NCBI RefSeq assembly: GCF_004217115.1
Contig: NZ_SHKN01000002.1
Location: forward strand, 124,001-188,000
From: Ancylomarina subtilis
GTDB lineage: Bacteria > Bacteroidota > Bacteroidia > Bacteroidales > Marinifilaceae
Direction of reading: 5' to 3'
DNA: 64,000 bases
Shown here: piece after piece, positions 7,991 through 15,991 of the stretch
Layout: every line of letters begins with the position of its first letter
Numbering within the stretch: position 1 is the first letter of the stretch
Notes under the pieces: generated by a model
Databases searched by the model: none
What the model was told of the DNA's origin: nothing
Seen by the model: only the letters and a program-made list of their open reading frames with translations
Program-made: the position numbers and the translations under genes

Positions 7991-8638
7991 TTAATTTTTG
8001 TATTTACTATTGAGAAATTTACCAATAATAAATGCCATGATGATGGCTACATAAAACTGTCCAGTAATTGCAGAAAAAATACTGATGGATTTGGCAAATT
8101 GGCTTTGTGGGATGATGTCTCCAAAACCGATTGTGGTCATACAGACAAATGAATAATAAACGATATCACCGATATTGTTAAGGACAGTTCCATTGGCATT
8201 TGCGATTGCTTGATGATTGTGCCATAGTATGGTTGAATTGATGAAACTAATTATAACACCAATAAGTAGGTAACCATTAATCGTTTCAATAATAAGGTTA
8301 ATATCAATATCTGTCTTTCTGATTATTTTGCCAATCATGGTGATGACAGCTGTTGAAAAGATTAAGATGGAGAATGAAAATGCAAAATACCTAATCGATG
8401 GTTCATCAATAAAATACATCAGCCATATGGAGATAACTGCAAAAAGTATTGCGAGTTGGGCCCACCTTTTCTTTTCACCTATGATTGAAGATATAGAGAG
8501 AAGAATTAAGGAGTAAAAACCGGCATAAATCAGTTCTTTATATGCGCCCGCAACGATCACAGGTAGTACAAAAATATAGAGGAATATACTTATTAATAAG
8601 TATATTCCTTTGGGGATTTTGCTTAATATTTTCTTCAT
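7991..8638 (-). CDS. Two-pore-domain-type potassium channel family protein
   Basis: A 215-aa inner-membrane protein with about four N-terminal membrane segments and a C-terminal pore module of the ion-channel (Ion_trans_2) type. The pore helix and selectivity filter are seen in YYSFVCMTTIGFGDIIPQS, where TIGFG is a classical K+-selective filter variant. It is followed by a last helix, ITGQFYVAIIMAFIIGKFL. No cytoplasmic RCK/TrkA domain follows, and the protein stops a few residues after the last helix. It probably conducts K+ passively. The next gene on the strand starts about 90 bases further on and has its own operator. Confidence 0.85.
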   Translation of the reverse strand: MKKILSKIPKGIYLLISIFLYIFVLPVIVAGAYKELIYAGFYSLILLSISSIIGEKKRWAQLAILFAVISIWLMYFIDEPSIRYFAFSFSILIFSTAVITMIGKIIRKTDIDINLIIETINGYLLIGVIISFINSTILWHNHQAIANANGTVLNNIGDIVYYSFVCMTTIGFGDIIPQSQFAKSISIFSAITGQFYVAIIMAFIIGKFLNSKYKN

Positions 8639-8867
8639 GCCGTGTTCTTATAGATAACTATGAAATGCATAGATAAATTAAATGTTTCTCAACTGATTAG
8701 TGCTGTTTTTTTCTACTATAAACTGAATACCTCAAATAGCTGATGTTAAATATACAATTCTATATTCTGAACCAACTAGGATAGAATCGAAAAGACGTGA
8801 ATTTTATAAATCTATTTTCGATTGGTTGGGTCTGTAATTGGCTTTAAAACCTCTGGTGAATATTCGA

Positions 8868-8905
8868 TTATAAACAAAAACTCCTCACCATTTATTGGTG
8901 AGGAG
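8868..8905 (-). terminator. Terminator after the 84-aa HTH gene
   Basis: Stem CTCCTCACCA pairs perfectly with TGGTGAGGAG across a 5-base loop. On the minus strand it is followed by TTTTTGTTTAT. It lies 38 bases beyond the stop of the minus-strand 84-aa gene. Confidence 0.88.
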
Positions 8906-8943
8906 CAGGAATATTTTTGAAAAAAAATAGGGTGCTTTGAATT

Positions 8944-9198
8944 TTAGCATTCTCCAAGTATTCGGTATGCGCAATCTAAAATTGTTGTGTCGTCTAATTC
9001 AACAACGCCTCCATTAGGACCTTGCTCAACATGAACGCCAATACTTTTACCTTCTCTGTAATTTGTCCCTCCAAAATAATTTCGGACAGTTTCTACATTA
9101 AGATTTAATTCTTCCGAGATTTTTCTCATGCTGCCTTCCGGCAAACGATCCTTGATTTTTCTAAGGTCATTAAAAGTGATTGTCTTAGTCATATGCAT
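8944..9198 (-). CDS. Small putative helix-turn-helix DNA-binding protein
   Basis: An 84-aa protein. The segment EGSMRKISEELNLNVETVRN reads as a helix-turn-helix, followed by a conserved-looking GG and a short C-terminal part (VVELDDTTILDCAYRILGEC). There is no sensor domain. It may be a member of the small DNA-binding proteins found widely in Bacteroidota, but its targets are unknown. Two in-frame ATGs exist, at 9198 and 9192; either is possible. A good Bacteroidota-type promoter (9249-9278) and a terminator frame it as a single-gene unit, which supports it being real despite its size. Confidence 0.75.
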   Translation of the reverse strand: MHMTKTITFNDLRKIKDRLPEGSMRKISEELNLNVETVRNYFGGTNYREGKSIGVHVEQGPNGGVVELDDTTILDCAYRILGEC

Positions 9199-9590
9199 AA
9201 AGTTTTATTTAATTAAGGATTAAAATTCTCTTAGCTCTTTAAATTTAGCGAAAGTATTTTTTAATTGAAAGTTATCAAGGCATAATTCTAGCTACCAATT
9301 GCTTCCATATGTTTGGCTTTTAACATAGCATTTTTAGCCTTGCTTTTATTTTTGGAGGGTTTCGGCTTATAAGCCAGAGTTAAATTAATATTAAAAAAAA
9401 AAGTGATTAAGTCAGATCATGTATTTAAACTGAAGCTAGATTACTTTTTTTAATTCAGAACTGTTAATTTTCTGTAAAGCTGTTTGTATCTTAGTTGCGT
9501 TATGCCTTAATCTACTACCTGTTTTTGGTGTTGAAAATTATTGTTTAAGGCTTTATATTAAGGACTAATTTTATAGATAGCCTAGTTATT
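9199..9590. other. Intergenic region between divergent small HTH and first ClC gene
   Basis: About 390 AT-rich bases. It holds the minus-strand promoter described at 9249-9278 and a 12-bp palindrome GGCTTATAAGCC at 9364-9375. No coding sequence or RNA gene was recognised, and I could not place the ClC promoter with confidence. Confidence 0.4.
9249..9278 (-). promoter_or_regulatory. Bacteroidota-type promoter of the 84-aa HTH gene
   Basis: On the minus strand a TTG (-33) is separated by 19 bases from TACTTTCG (-7), one change from the TAnnTTTG consensus. Transcription would start about 45 bases upstream of the ATG. Confidence 0.55.
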
Positions 9591-11366
9591 GTGAAGAAAA
9601 AATCTTTGTTAGCCCGTTTCCTTATTTGGCGATTGAAGCATGTGAGCGATCGTCAGTTTATATCTTTTCTTGGTGTACTTATTGGGTTCACCTCAGGATT
9701 AGCAGCTGTAGTTATTAAAAATTCGGTTCATTTTATTAGTTCCCTCTTGCATGGAACGTCTAAATTGGAATATGCGAATGTTCTCTATATGGTTTATCCT
9801 ACTATAGGTATCAGTATCGCTGTTCTTTTTATAAAGTTCGTCATTAAACGACCGGTTAGGCATGGAATCCCCAATGTGCTTTATAGTATATCAAAAACCA
9901 ACGGACAGATTAATCGGCACAATATGTTTTCATCAGTTGTTGCATCGGCTTTTACTGTAGGTTTTGGAGGTTCCGTCGGATTGGAGGGGCCAACGGTTGC
10001 AACAGGAGCAGCCTTGGGATCCAATATAGGGAGATTGTTTCATCTGAATTATAAACAAACCACCCTTTTGCTGGCTTGTGCCTGTACAGGTGCTTTGGCT
10101 GCTATTTTTAAGGCACCTATTGCGGCTATTGTATTTGCTATGGAAGTTATCATGTTGGATCTAACCATGTGGTCAATTGTTCCACTCTTACTTGCATCTT
10201 CAACTGCGGTTATCACGTCATACTTTTTTTTGGGAATGCATGTTCTTTATCCATTTGAGGTGAAAATCGGCTTTGAGATGAAGGATCTGCCTTATTACAT
10301 TGTATTGGGAATTTTCACTGGTTTGGTTGCAACCTATTTTACTAAGATGTACATGTACATAAATGGGCTGTTTGATAAGATTGAAAAAACATATCTAAAA
10401 CTTCTCATTGGAGGACTTTCTTTGGGGATCATCATCTTCTTTTTTCCGTCCCTTTTTGGAGAAGGGTATCTTGGTATCAATGCGAGTCTTTCGGGTGATT
10501 ACTCTTATCTTTTTAATAATTCTCTGTTTTATACATTAAATGATAGTTTTGGAGCACTATTAATTTTGTTGGCTTTGGTAACTTTTTTTAAGGTTATAGC
10601 CACTTCAATCACATTTGGTTCAGGTGGGGTTGGGGGGATATTTGCTCCAACCCTATTTATGGGTGCAAATGCTGGAGTTTTATTTGCGAAAGTGGTTCAT
10701 TACTTCGGCTTTAGGAATATCGAAGTAAATAACTTTGCTCTGATTGGTATGGCAGGAATGATTGCGGGTGTCCTTCATGCACCTCTTACCGGACTTTTCC
10801 TTATTGCGGATATATCCGGAGGATACCAGTTGTTTGTTCCATTGATGATTACTGCAACAATATCTTATGCAACAGTAAAGAGTTTTGAATCACATTCTGT
10901 TTATACCGTTCAGTTGGCAAGGAGGAAAGAGCTTATGACGCATGATAAGGATAAAAATGTTTTATCACTAATGCGTGTAACACGTTTGATTGAAAAGAAT
11001 TTTAGTACGATCAATTCTGATGCTAACTTGGGTGATTTGGTTAAAGTGATAGCTAAATCGCAACGCAATTTATTTATAGTTGTAGATAAAGATAATAACT
11101 TTGAAGGGATTGTGAAGCTCGACGACATCCGTGAAATCATGTTTCAACCTGAAAAATATGATATCATGTTTGTCAGGGATTTGATGATCATGCCTAGTGT
11201 TGTGATTCAGCACGACGAATCAATGGCTGATGTTGCTCGTAAGTATCAATATTCGGATAAATTCAATTTGGTTGTTTTACAAGATGGTAAATATTTGGGG
11301 TGTGTCTCAAGAGCACAAATTTTTTCGACTTATCGTCGTATGCTCAAACATTTTTCTGAGGATTAA
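9591..11366 (+). CDS. ClC-family chloride channel/transporter with CBS domains (paralogue 1)
   Basis: A 591-aa inner-membrane ClC protein: the anion-permeation domain occupies roughly residues 20-445, and a CBS pair the C-terminal 130 residues. Family landmarks are RHGIP (helix D), SVGLEGPTVATG with the gating Glu near residue 132, GGVGGIFAPTLFMGA (helix N) and VYTVQLARR, whose Tyr matches the central gate Tyr. The family region FKAPIAAIVFAMEV has a Val directly after the conserved Glu, where H+/Cl- exchangers such as E. coli ClcA carry the proton-pathway Glu; this hints at channel-like or proton-independent transport. The start is GTG. A second gene of the same length follows after a 354-bp gap, so this is a tandem duplication. 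Confidence 0.93.
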   Translation: MKKKSLLARFLIWRLKHVSDRQFISFLGVLIGFTSGLAAVVIKNSVHFISSLLHGTSKLEYANVLYMVYPTIGISIAVLFIKFVIKRPVRHGIPNVLYSISKTNGQINRHNMFSSVVASAFTVGFGGSVGLEGPTVATGAALGSNIGRLFHLNYKQTTLLLACACTGALAAIFKAPIAAIVFAMEVIMLDLTMWSIVPLLLASSTAVITSYFFLGMHVLYPFEVKIGFEMKDLPYYIVLGIFTGLVATYFTKMYMYINGLFDKIEKTYLKLLIGGLSLGIIIFFFPSLFGEGYLGINASLSGDYSYLFNNSLFYTLNDSFGALLILLALVTFFKVIATSITFGSGGVGGIFAPTLFMGANAGVLFAKVVHYFGFRNIEVNNFALIGMAGMIAGVLHAPLTGLFLIADISGGYQLFVPLMITATISYATVKSFESHSVYTVQLARRKELMTHDKDKNVLSLMRVTRLIEKNFSTINSDANLGDLVKVIAKSQRNLFIVVDKDNNFEGIVKLDDIREIMFQPEKYDIMFVRDLMIMPSVVIQHDESMADVARKYQYSDKFNLVVLQDGKYLGCVSRAQIFSTYRRMLKHFSED

Positions 11367-11720
11367 TAAGAGAGAAATGCTTGAATTTAACCTAAAAAAT
11401 AATTTCTGGGGTAAATAACTTTTTGTAGAAATTTGATTTCGAAAATATTTTTGAAAAAAAAACATTTTTAGGATACCCTCTCAATATTATTCCACTACAT
11501 TTGCACTCGATTTTGTAAAAATAATTATAGGAATCTTTAGTTAATTATAAAGATTTTCAGTGCAATACATTGTCAAGTTAAGGCTGCTAAGTCTTTTTTA
11601 TGTATTGAATGGATTAAGGTTAGCCTGACTCATGAAGCCATCCGACCAAGAAAGAGATTAATAAAGTTTTCAGAATATTAAAAAGGTTTAATTTACCTTT
11701 GGAAAATAATAGTTAGAGTC
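11367..11720. other. Intergenic region between the two ClC genes
   Basis: About 354 bases. It holds two -7-like elements, TACATTTG at 11496-11503 and TACCTTTG at 11694-11701; the second is 19 bases before the next ATG. An 8-bp inverted repeat AATCTTTA/TAAAGATT lies near 11533-11556. The second ClC gene therefore appears to have its own promoter. No coding sequence was recognised. Confidence 0.45.
11694..11701 (+). promoter_or_regulatory. -7 element before the second ClC gene
   Basis: TACCTTTG matches TAnnTTTG exactly and lies 19 bases before the ATG. No clear -33 TTG was seen at the right distance, so confidence is moderate. Confidence 0.45.
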
Positions 11721-13496
11721 ATGAAGAACAAGAGTTTGTTGTCCCGATTTTTAATTTGGAGAATGAAGAATATTAAAGAAAGGCAATTTGTTCTAATTCT
11801 TAGTTTTATTGTTGGTATTATAAGTGGGTTAGCAGCTTTGTTACTAAAAACAACCATTCATCAGACTCATCATTTTCTGACACACAACCTACATGTCGAT
11901 TCTGTTAATCTTCTGTATTTAGCCTACCCAACAATTGGTATCCTATTAACCGTATTGTTTGTGAAATTCTTTGTGAAAGATAATATTGGGCATGGTGTTA
12001 CCCGAATCCTTTATGCAATTTCTCAAAAAAATAGTCAGATTAAGTCACACAACAACTATTCTTCGATTATTGCGAGTACGCTGACCATTGGTTTTGGTGG
12101 ATCTGTAGGGGCAGAGGCGCCGATTGTTCTGACAGGTGCGTCTATTGGTTCAAACCTGGGGCGGATGTTTCATCTTAATTATAAAACCATCACTCTGATG
12201 GTGGGTTGTGGCGTTGCCGGAGCTATTGGTGGGATTTTTAAAGCGCCTATGGCTGGTATGGTTTTTACCCTGGAGGTACTGATGCTTGATCTGACAATGG
12301 CATCCTTAATACCTTTATTGATTTCATCCATCACAGGAGCTAGTATCGCTTACTTTTTTATGGGAAAAGGGGTTTTACTTTCTTATCCATTAAACGAATC
12401 ATTCGTTCTCTCTACCTTCCCTTATTATATTTTATTAGGAGTGTTTACGGGAATGGTCTCATTGTATTTTACACGAGTGGGAATGTATTTGGAATCTCAG
12501 CTTGAACGCATAAAAAACCGTTATCAGAAATTGGTTTTGGGTGGTTTAGCTTTAGGTATAATGATTTTTCTTTTTCCTCCTCTTTATGGTGAAGGTTACA
12601 CTACAATTCAGGCTTTGATTAATGGGAATGTCGATGGTTTGGTAAACAACTCTATTTTCTATTTTTTGAGGGATCATTATTGGTTGCTTTTGGGTTATGT
12701 TGTTCTGATCTTAGCTTTTAAAGTAATTGCATCTACTGTAACCACAGGTAGTGGTGGTGTTGGTGGTATTTTTGCACCGTCCCTATTCTTAGGTGGTGTT
12801 TCGGGCTTTTTTGTAGCTCGATTTTTAAATGGTTTCAATTTTGTGAAGCTATCCGAAACTAACTTTACCCTAATTGGTATGGCTGGTGTGATGGCTGGGG
12901 TTATGCATGCGCCTTTGACTGCAATTTTCCTTATCGTTGAGATTACAGGCGGATATAGTTTATTCGTTCCTATTATGGTGACTGCCACTATAGCTTATTT
13001 GACAATCATGTATTTTGAGCCCCATTCAATTTATACAAAACGATTAGCCAAACGCGGCGAGCTGATTACTCACAATAAGGATAAAGCCGTTTTAACTCTA
13101 ATGAAATTGGGGAAGGTGATTGAAACCGATCTTCAAAAAATTGATCCTGATGCGAGTCTTGGCGAATTGGTGAAATTGATTTCACATTCACACCGTAATA
13201 TTTTCCCAGTTGTTGATGAGGAGGAAAAACTTTTGGGTATTGTATTGCTTGATGATATTCGTCACATCATGTTCAATCCTGATATGTATGATGAAACTTT
13301 TGTACGTAATTTGATGACCATGCCACCGGCAGTTCTTGAGGCTGATGCACCCATGGATAAAGTGATGAGACGTTTCGAAGAAACCGGAGCCTGGAATTTA
13401 CCAGTAATAATGGATGGTAAATACTTAGGTTTTGTATCCAAATCGAAGATTTTCAATGTTTACAGACGCGTTTTAGTTCATTTCTCAGATGAATAA
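11721..13496 (+). CDS. ClC-family chloride channel/transporter with CBS domains (paralogue 2)
   Basis: A 591-aa ClC protein with the same architecture as its upstream neighbour and colinear with it through the first 140 residues: membrane domain, then a CBS pair starting near MTMPPAVLEADAPMDKVMRR. The motifs are GHGVT (helix D, lacking the usual IP), SVGAEAPIVLTG with the gating Glu at about residue 132 but Ala in place of the Gly of GxEGP, GGVGGIFAPSLFLGG, and IYTKRLAKR with the gate Tyr. FKAPMAGMVFTLEV again has Val after the conserved Glu. The divergence at pore motifs suggests that the two copies differ in gating or anion selectivity. Its promoter seems to be separate. Confidence 0.93.
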   Translation: MKNKSLLSRFLIWRMKNIKERQFVLILSFIVGIISGLAALLLKTTIHQTHHFLTHNLHVDSVNLLYLAYPTIGILLTVLFVKFFVKDNIGHGVTRILYAISQKNSQIKSHNNYSSIIASTLTIGFGGSVGAEAPIVLTGASIGSNLGRMFHLNYKTITLMVGCGVAGAIGGIFKAPMAGMVFTLEVLMLDLTMASLIPLLISSITGASIAYFFMGKGVLLSYPLNESFVLSTFPYYILLGVFTGMVSLYFTRVGMYLESQLERIKNRYQKLVLGGLALGIMIFLFPPLYGEGYTTIQALINGNVDGLVNNSIFYFLRDHYWLLLGYVVLILAFKVIASTVTTGSGGVGGIFAPSLFLGGVSGFFVARFLNGFNFVKLSETNFTLIGMAGVMAGVMHAPLTAIFLIVEITGGYSLFVPIMVTATIAYLTIMYFEPHSIYTKRLAKRGELITHNKDKAVLTLMKLGKVIETDLQKIDPDASLGELVKLISHSHRNIFPVVDEEEKLLGIVLLDDIRHIMFNPDMYDETFVRNLMTMPPAVLEADAPMDKVMRRFEETGAWNLPVIMDGKYLGFVSKSKIFNVYRRVLVHFSDE

Positions 13497-13528
13497 ATAG
13501 CATTCGTAGATTGCTGTTCATTTTTTGC

Positions 13529-13559
13529 TTGGAATCAGATGTTTTAAGTTGATAATTTG
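13529..13559 (+). promoter_or_regulatory. Probable promoter of the HutG-like gene
   Basis: A TTG at 13529-13531 lies 21 bases before TAATTTG at 13553-13559, a one-base-short version of TAnnTTTG. Transcription from here would start after 13557, which supports the downstream ATG at 13641 as the true start. Confidence 0.4.
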
Positions 13560-13640
13560 TACCATTGTGAAGGAAAAACAAGTTCCTATCAAGAACTTGT
13601 TTGGTATAGATTTTACAAGACAATATTTAATATCATCAGT

Positions 13641-14639
13641 ATGAATCCCAATCAGTATAAGAGTATTTCAAGGGAATTTTGGAAGGGGAGAATTGATCAT
13701 CTCGAAGATTACGATGCTTTTCGTTGGCATCAGATCATAACACCGATTAATTTGTTAGAGGAATTTGAAGTCGAAGCAAATGGTTTTGGTTTATTAGGTT
13801 TCTGCTGCGATAAGGGGGTTGAACAAAATTTGGGACGTATTGGAACCTCAAAGGGACCTCGAAGTATACGGAAAGAACTTGCGAATCTGCCTTGCAGTTT
13901 TCCATCCACAACTAAGATTTACGATTGTGGAAATATTGTTCGTACCGATCAAAAACTGGAAGAATTACAGGAGACCTTAGCTGAAGCTGTTTATTTGATC
14001 CTAAAGAAAGGCTTATTTCCTATTGTCTTAGGTGGTGGACACGAGATTGCCTATGGCCATTACAAGGGAATCGAACGATTTCTGGATGAGACGAATCAGC
14101 AAAGTTTAGGGATTTTTAATTTGGATGCGCATTTCGATATGCGTCCTTATGAAAATGGTAGCAGTTCGGGAACGATGTTTGCCCAAATTGCAGATGATTG
14201 CAAGCGTAAGAGTAAAGCTTTTAATTATATGGTTGCGGGAATTCAGCAATATGGCAATACGGTCAGCTTGTTTAAAAAAGCGGATTCTTTAAATGTTAAG
14301 TACATTATGGCCAAAAATATTACGTCAGCCAACATGTTTAATATTGGTCAGGATTTAATGCGTTATGCCAAAAAGCAAGAGAATATCTACTTTACGCTTT
14401 GTTCCGACGTGATTTCATCAGCTTATGCACCCGGAGTGAGTGCTCCTCAGCCTTTTGGTTTACATCCCGAAAAAATTTTAACTTTGATAAAGATGATGAT
14501 TCGTTCAGGGAAGGTGATTAGTTTTGATATAGCTGAAATTGCCCCTCGTTTTGATGAAGATAACCGGAGTTCAAAATTAGCCGCAATCATCATATTTGCT
14601 GTTATAAATTCTATAATTGAGGAAAAGGAGTTAAATTAA
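13641..14639 (+). CDS. Formimidoylglutamase-like ureohydrolase (arginase family)
   Basis: A 332-aa cytosolic ureohydrolase, closest in motif pattern to HutG, which cleaves N-formimidoyl-L-glutamate to glutamate and formamide in histidine breakdown. Metal-site motifs: GGGHE (His about 134), LDAHFD (Asp 162, His 164, Asp 166) and DIAEI (Glu 299). The third signature reads LCSDVISSAYAPG. Set against the arginase pattern [ST]-x-D-x-D, the first, normally metal-bridging Asp is Cys (254) while the second Asp (256) is kept. APGVSAPQPFG is retained. The ATG at 13641 was chosen over an in-frame TTG at 13557 because the latter overlaps the likely promoter. No other hut gene lies nearby, so the substrate is uncertain. 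Confidence 0.8.
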   Translation: MNPNQYKSISREFWKGRIDHLEDYDAFRWHQIITPINLLEEFEVEANGFGLLGFCCDKGVEQNLGRIGTSKGPRSIRKELANLPCSFPSTTKIYDCGNIVRTDQKLEELQETLAEAVYLILKKGLFPIVLGGGHEIAYGHYKGIERFLDETNQQSLGIFNLDAHFDMRPYENGSSSGTMFAQIADDCKRKSKAFNYMVAGIQQYGNTVSLFKKADSLNVKYIMAKNITSANMFNIGQDLMRYAKKQENIYFTLCSDVISSAYAPGVSAPQPFGLHPEKILTLIKMMIRSGKVISFDIAEIAPRFDEDNRSSKLAAIIIFAVINSIIEEKELN

Positions 14640-14698
14640 GAGTTTTAGATTATCTTTTTGTTTTTGAATTGATGTTATTCAAAACCTCAATCTATTTA

Positions 14699-14727
14699 TT
14701 GAAACTATCTGAATTATTTTATCTTTG
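14699..14727 (+). promoter_or_regulatory. Promoter of the LacI-family gene
   Basis: TTG at 14699-14701, an 18-base spacer and TATCTTTG at 14720-14727, an exact TAnnTTTG match. Transcription would start near 14734, giving a leader of about 160 bases before the ATG at 14894. Confidence 0.6.
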
Positions 14728-14737
14728 TGATATTGCA

Positions 14738-14754
14738 AATTACAATTTGTAATT
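14738..14754. promoter_or_regulatory. 17-bp palindrome at the LacI-family promoter
   Basis: AATTACAA-T-TTGTAATT is a perfect inverted repeat just after the predicted transcription start. It is well placed for a repressor and may be an autoregulatory operator. It lacks the central CG of classical LacI operators, so the binding protein is not certain. Confidence 0.45.
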
Positions 14755-14893
14755 GTAATTTCTTTATTTAAAAATTAATATGACTATTAATTTTCTTTTA
14801 TATTCACTCTGTTGATCTTCTTATTTCTAAATTAGAATGGGGTTTAATTCAAGACTCTTTAGTAGAATCTAACGGAAAATAGTTTAAAAATCA

Positions 14894-15919
14894 ATGTCTA
14901 TGGCAAACCGACCCGTAACCATTAAAGATATTGCTGAGAAACTCAGCATATCTGTTTCTACTGTCTCAAGAGCTTTAAAGAACAATCCGGAAATTAGCTT
15001 ACAAACACGTGAAGCGGTACAGAAGCTTGCTAAAGAATTGAACTATAGACCCAATCCGTTGGCTGTTGCTCTCAAAACTCAAAAGTCGAATACAATTGGT
15101 GTTGTTGTTCCTCAGATTGTGAGTTCGTTTTATGCTTCTGTAGTTAAAGGAATCGAACAAGTTGCTGATGAACATGGTTATCAGGTTTTTGTAAGTTCAT
15201 CAAACGAGAAGCTTGAGAAAGAAAAGAAAAATGTTGATGGATTTTTGAATATGAGGATGGATGGAATTATTCTGTCCTTATCACGTGCGACCAATACCTA
15301 CGATCATATTCATAAAATTAAGGATATGGGGGTGCCTATTGTGCTTTTTGACCGAACTTCAAAAGAGTTAGATGTGTCGAAAGTTGTGGCTGATGATGCG
15401 GCTGCTGCTCATGCAGCTGTGACTCACTTGTTGGAAGGTGGAGCTAAGCGCGTTGCTTTTCTGACTGGCCCAGAGTACATGTTGTTTGGTCGTAATAGAA
15501 TGAGAGGATATAAGCTTGCACTTTCTGATAAAAATATTGATTTGGACGAGACTTTGATTTCACGTTGTGATTTTACTGTTGATTCGGCCAAACAAGCAAC
15601 AATGGATTTACTTTCAAGAAGTAATCGTCCTGATGCTTTCTTTGCAATAAATGATGAGCTGGCTATTGGAGCAATAATGGCTGCTAAGGAGCTTGGCTTT
15701 AAGATTCCTGAAGAGGTTGCTGTTGTTGGTTTTTCAAATAGTCGTCGTTCCCGTTACATGGAACCTTCAATCTCAACTATGGACCAGAATCCGAAAGAAG
15801 TTGGGCGAGAAGCGGCTAACCTTCTTTTCGAACAAATGGAAGATAAGCCTGATAGTGATAAGGTGAAAGAAGCCGTTGTACATGCTGACTTAATTGTGAG
15901 AGCATCATCTGAAAAGTAA
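14894..15919 (+). CDS. LacI/GalR-family transcriptional regulator
   Basis: A 341-aa sugar-responsive DNA-binding regulator. The N-terminal HTH is classical: VTIKDIAEKLSISVSTVSRA, then hinge helix YRPNPLAVALKTQ. The periplasmic-binding-protein-like core starts at NTIGVVVPQIVSSFYASVVKG, with further landmarks VPIVLFDR, DAFFAINDELAIGA and VAVVGFSN. Genes for sugar metabolism do not adjoin it; the nearest, a FucP/GluP-type transporter and a ROK kinase, lie about 4.4 kb further on beside an AraC gene. Its regulon is therefore unknown. The start is ATG at 14894 or 14900. The gene ends at a strong bidirectional terminator facing rlmN. Confidence 0.93.
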   Translation: MSMANRPVTIKDIAEKLSISVSTVSRALKNNPEISLQTREAVQKLAKELNYRPNPLAVALKTQKSNTIGVVVPQIVSSFYASVVKGIEQVADEHGYQVFVSSSNEKLEKEKKNVDGFLNMRMDGIILSLSRATNTYDHIHKIKDMGVPIVLFDRTSKELDVSKVVADDAAAAHAAVTHLLEGGAKRVAFLTGPEYMLFGRNRMRGYKLALSDKNIDLDETLISRCDFTVDSAKQATMDLLSRSNRPDAFFAINDELAIGAIMAAKELGFKIPEEVAVVGFSNSRRSRYMEPSISTMDQNPKEVGREAANLLFEQMEDKPDSDKVKEAVVHADLIVRASSEK

Positions 15920-15940
15920 AAGCTCAAAATATAGTATAAA

Positions 15941-15971
15941 AAAAATCCTGCTGTTATAGCAGGATTTTTTT
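15941..15971. terminator. Bidirectional terminator between LacI-family gene and rlmN
   Basis: A 12-bp perfect stem, AAAAATCCTGCT pairing with AGCAGGATTTTT, has a 5-base loop, with A-runs and T-runs on both sides. It sits between two convergent genes and can act in both directions. Confidence 0.92.
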
Positions 15972-15991
15972 GTTTGATATTTTGCGATCGT

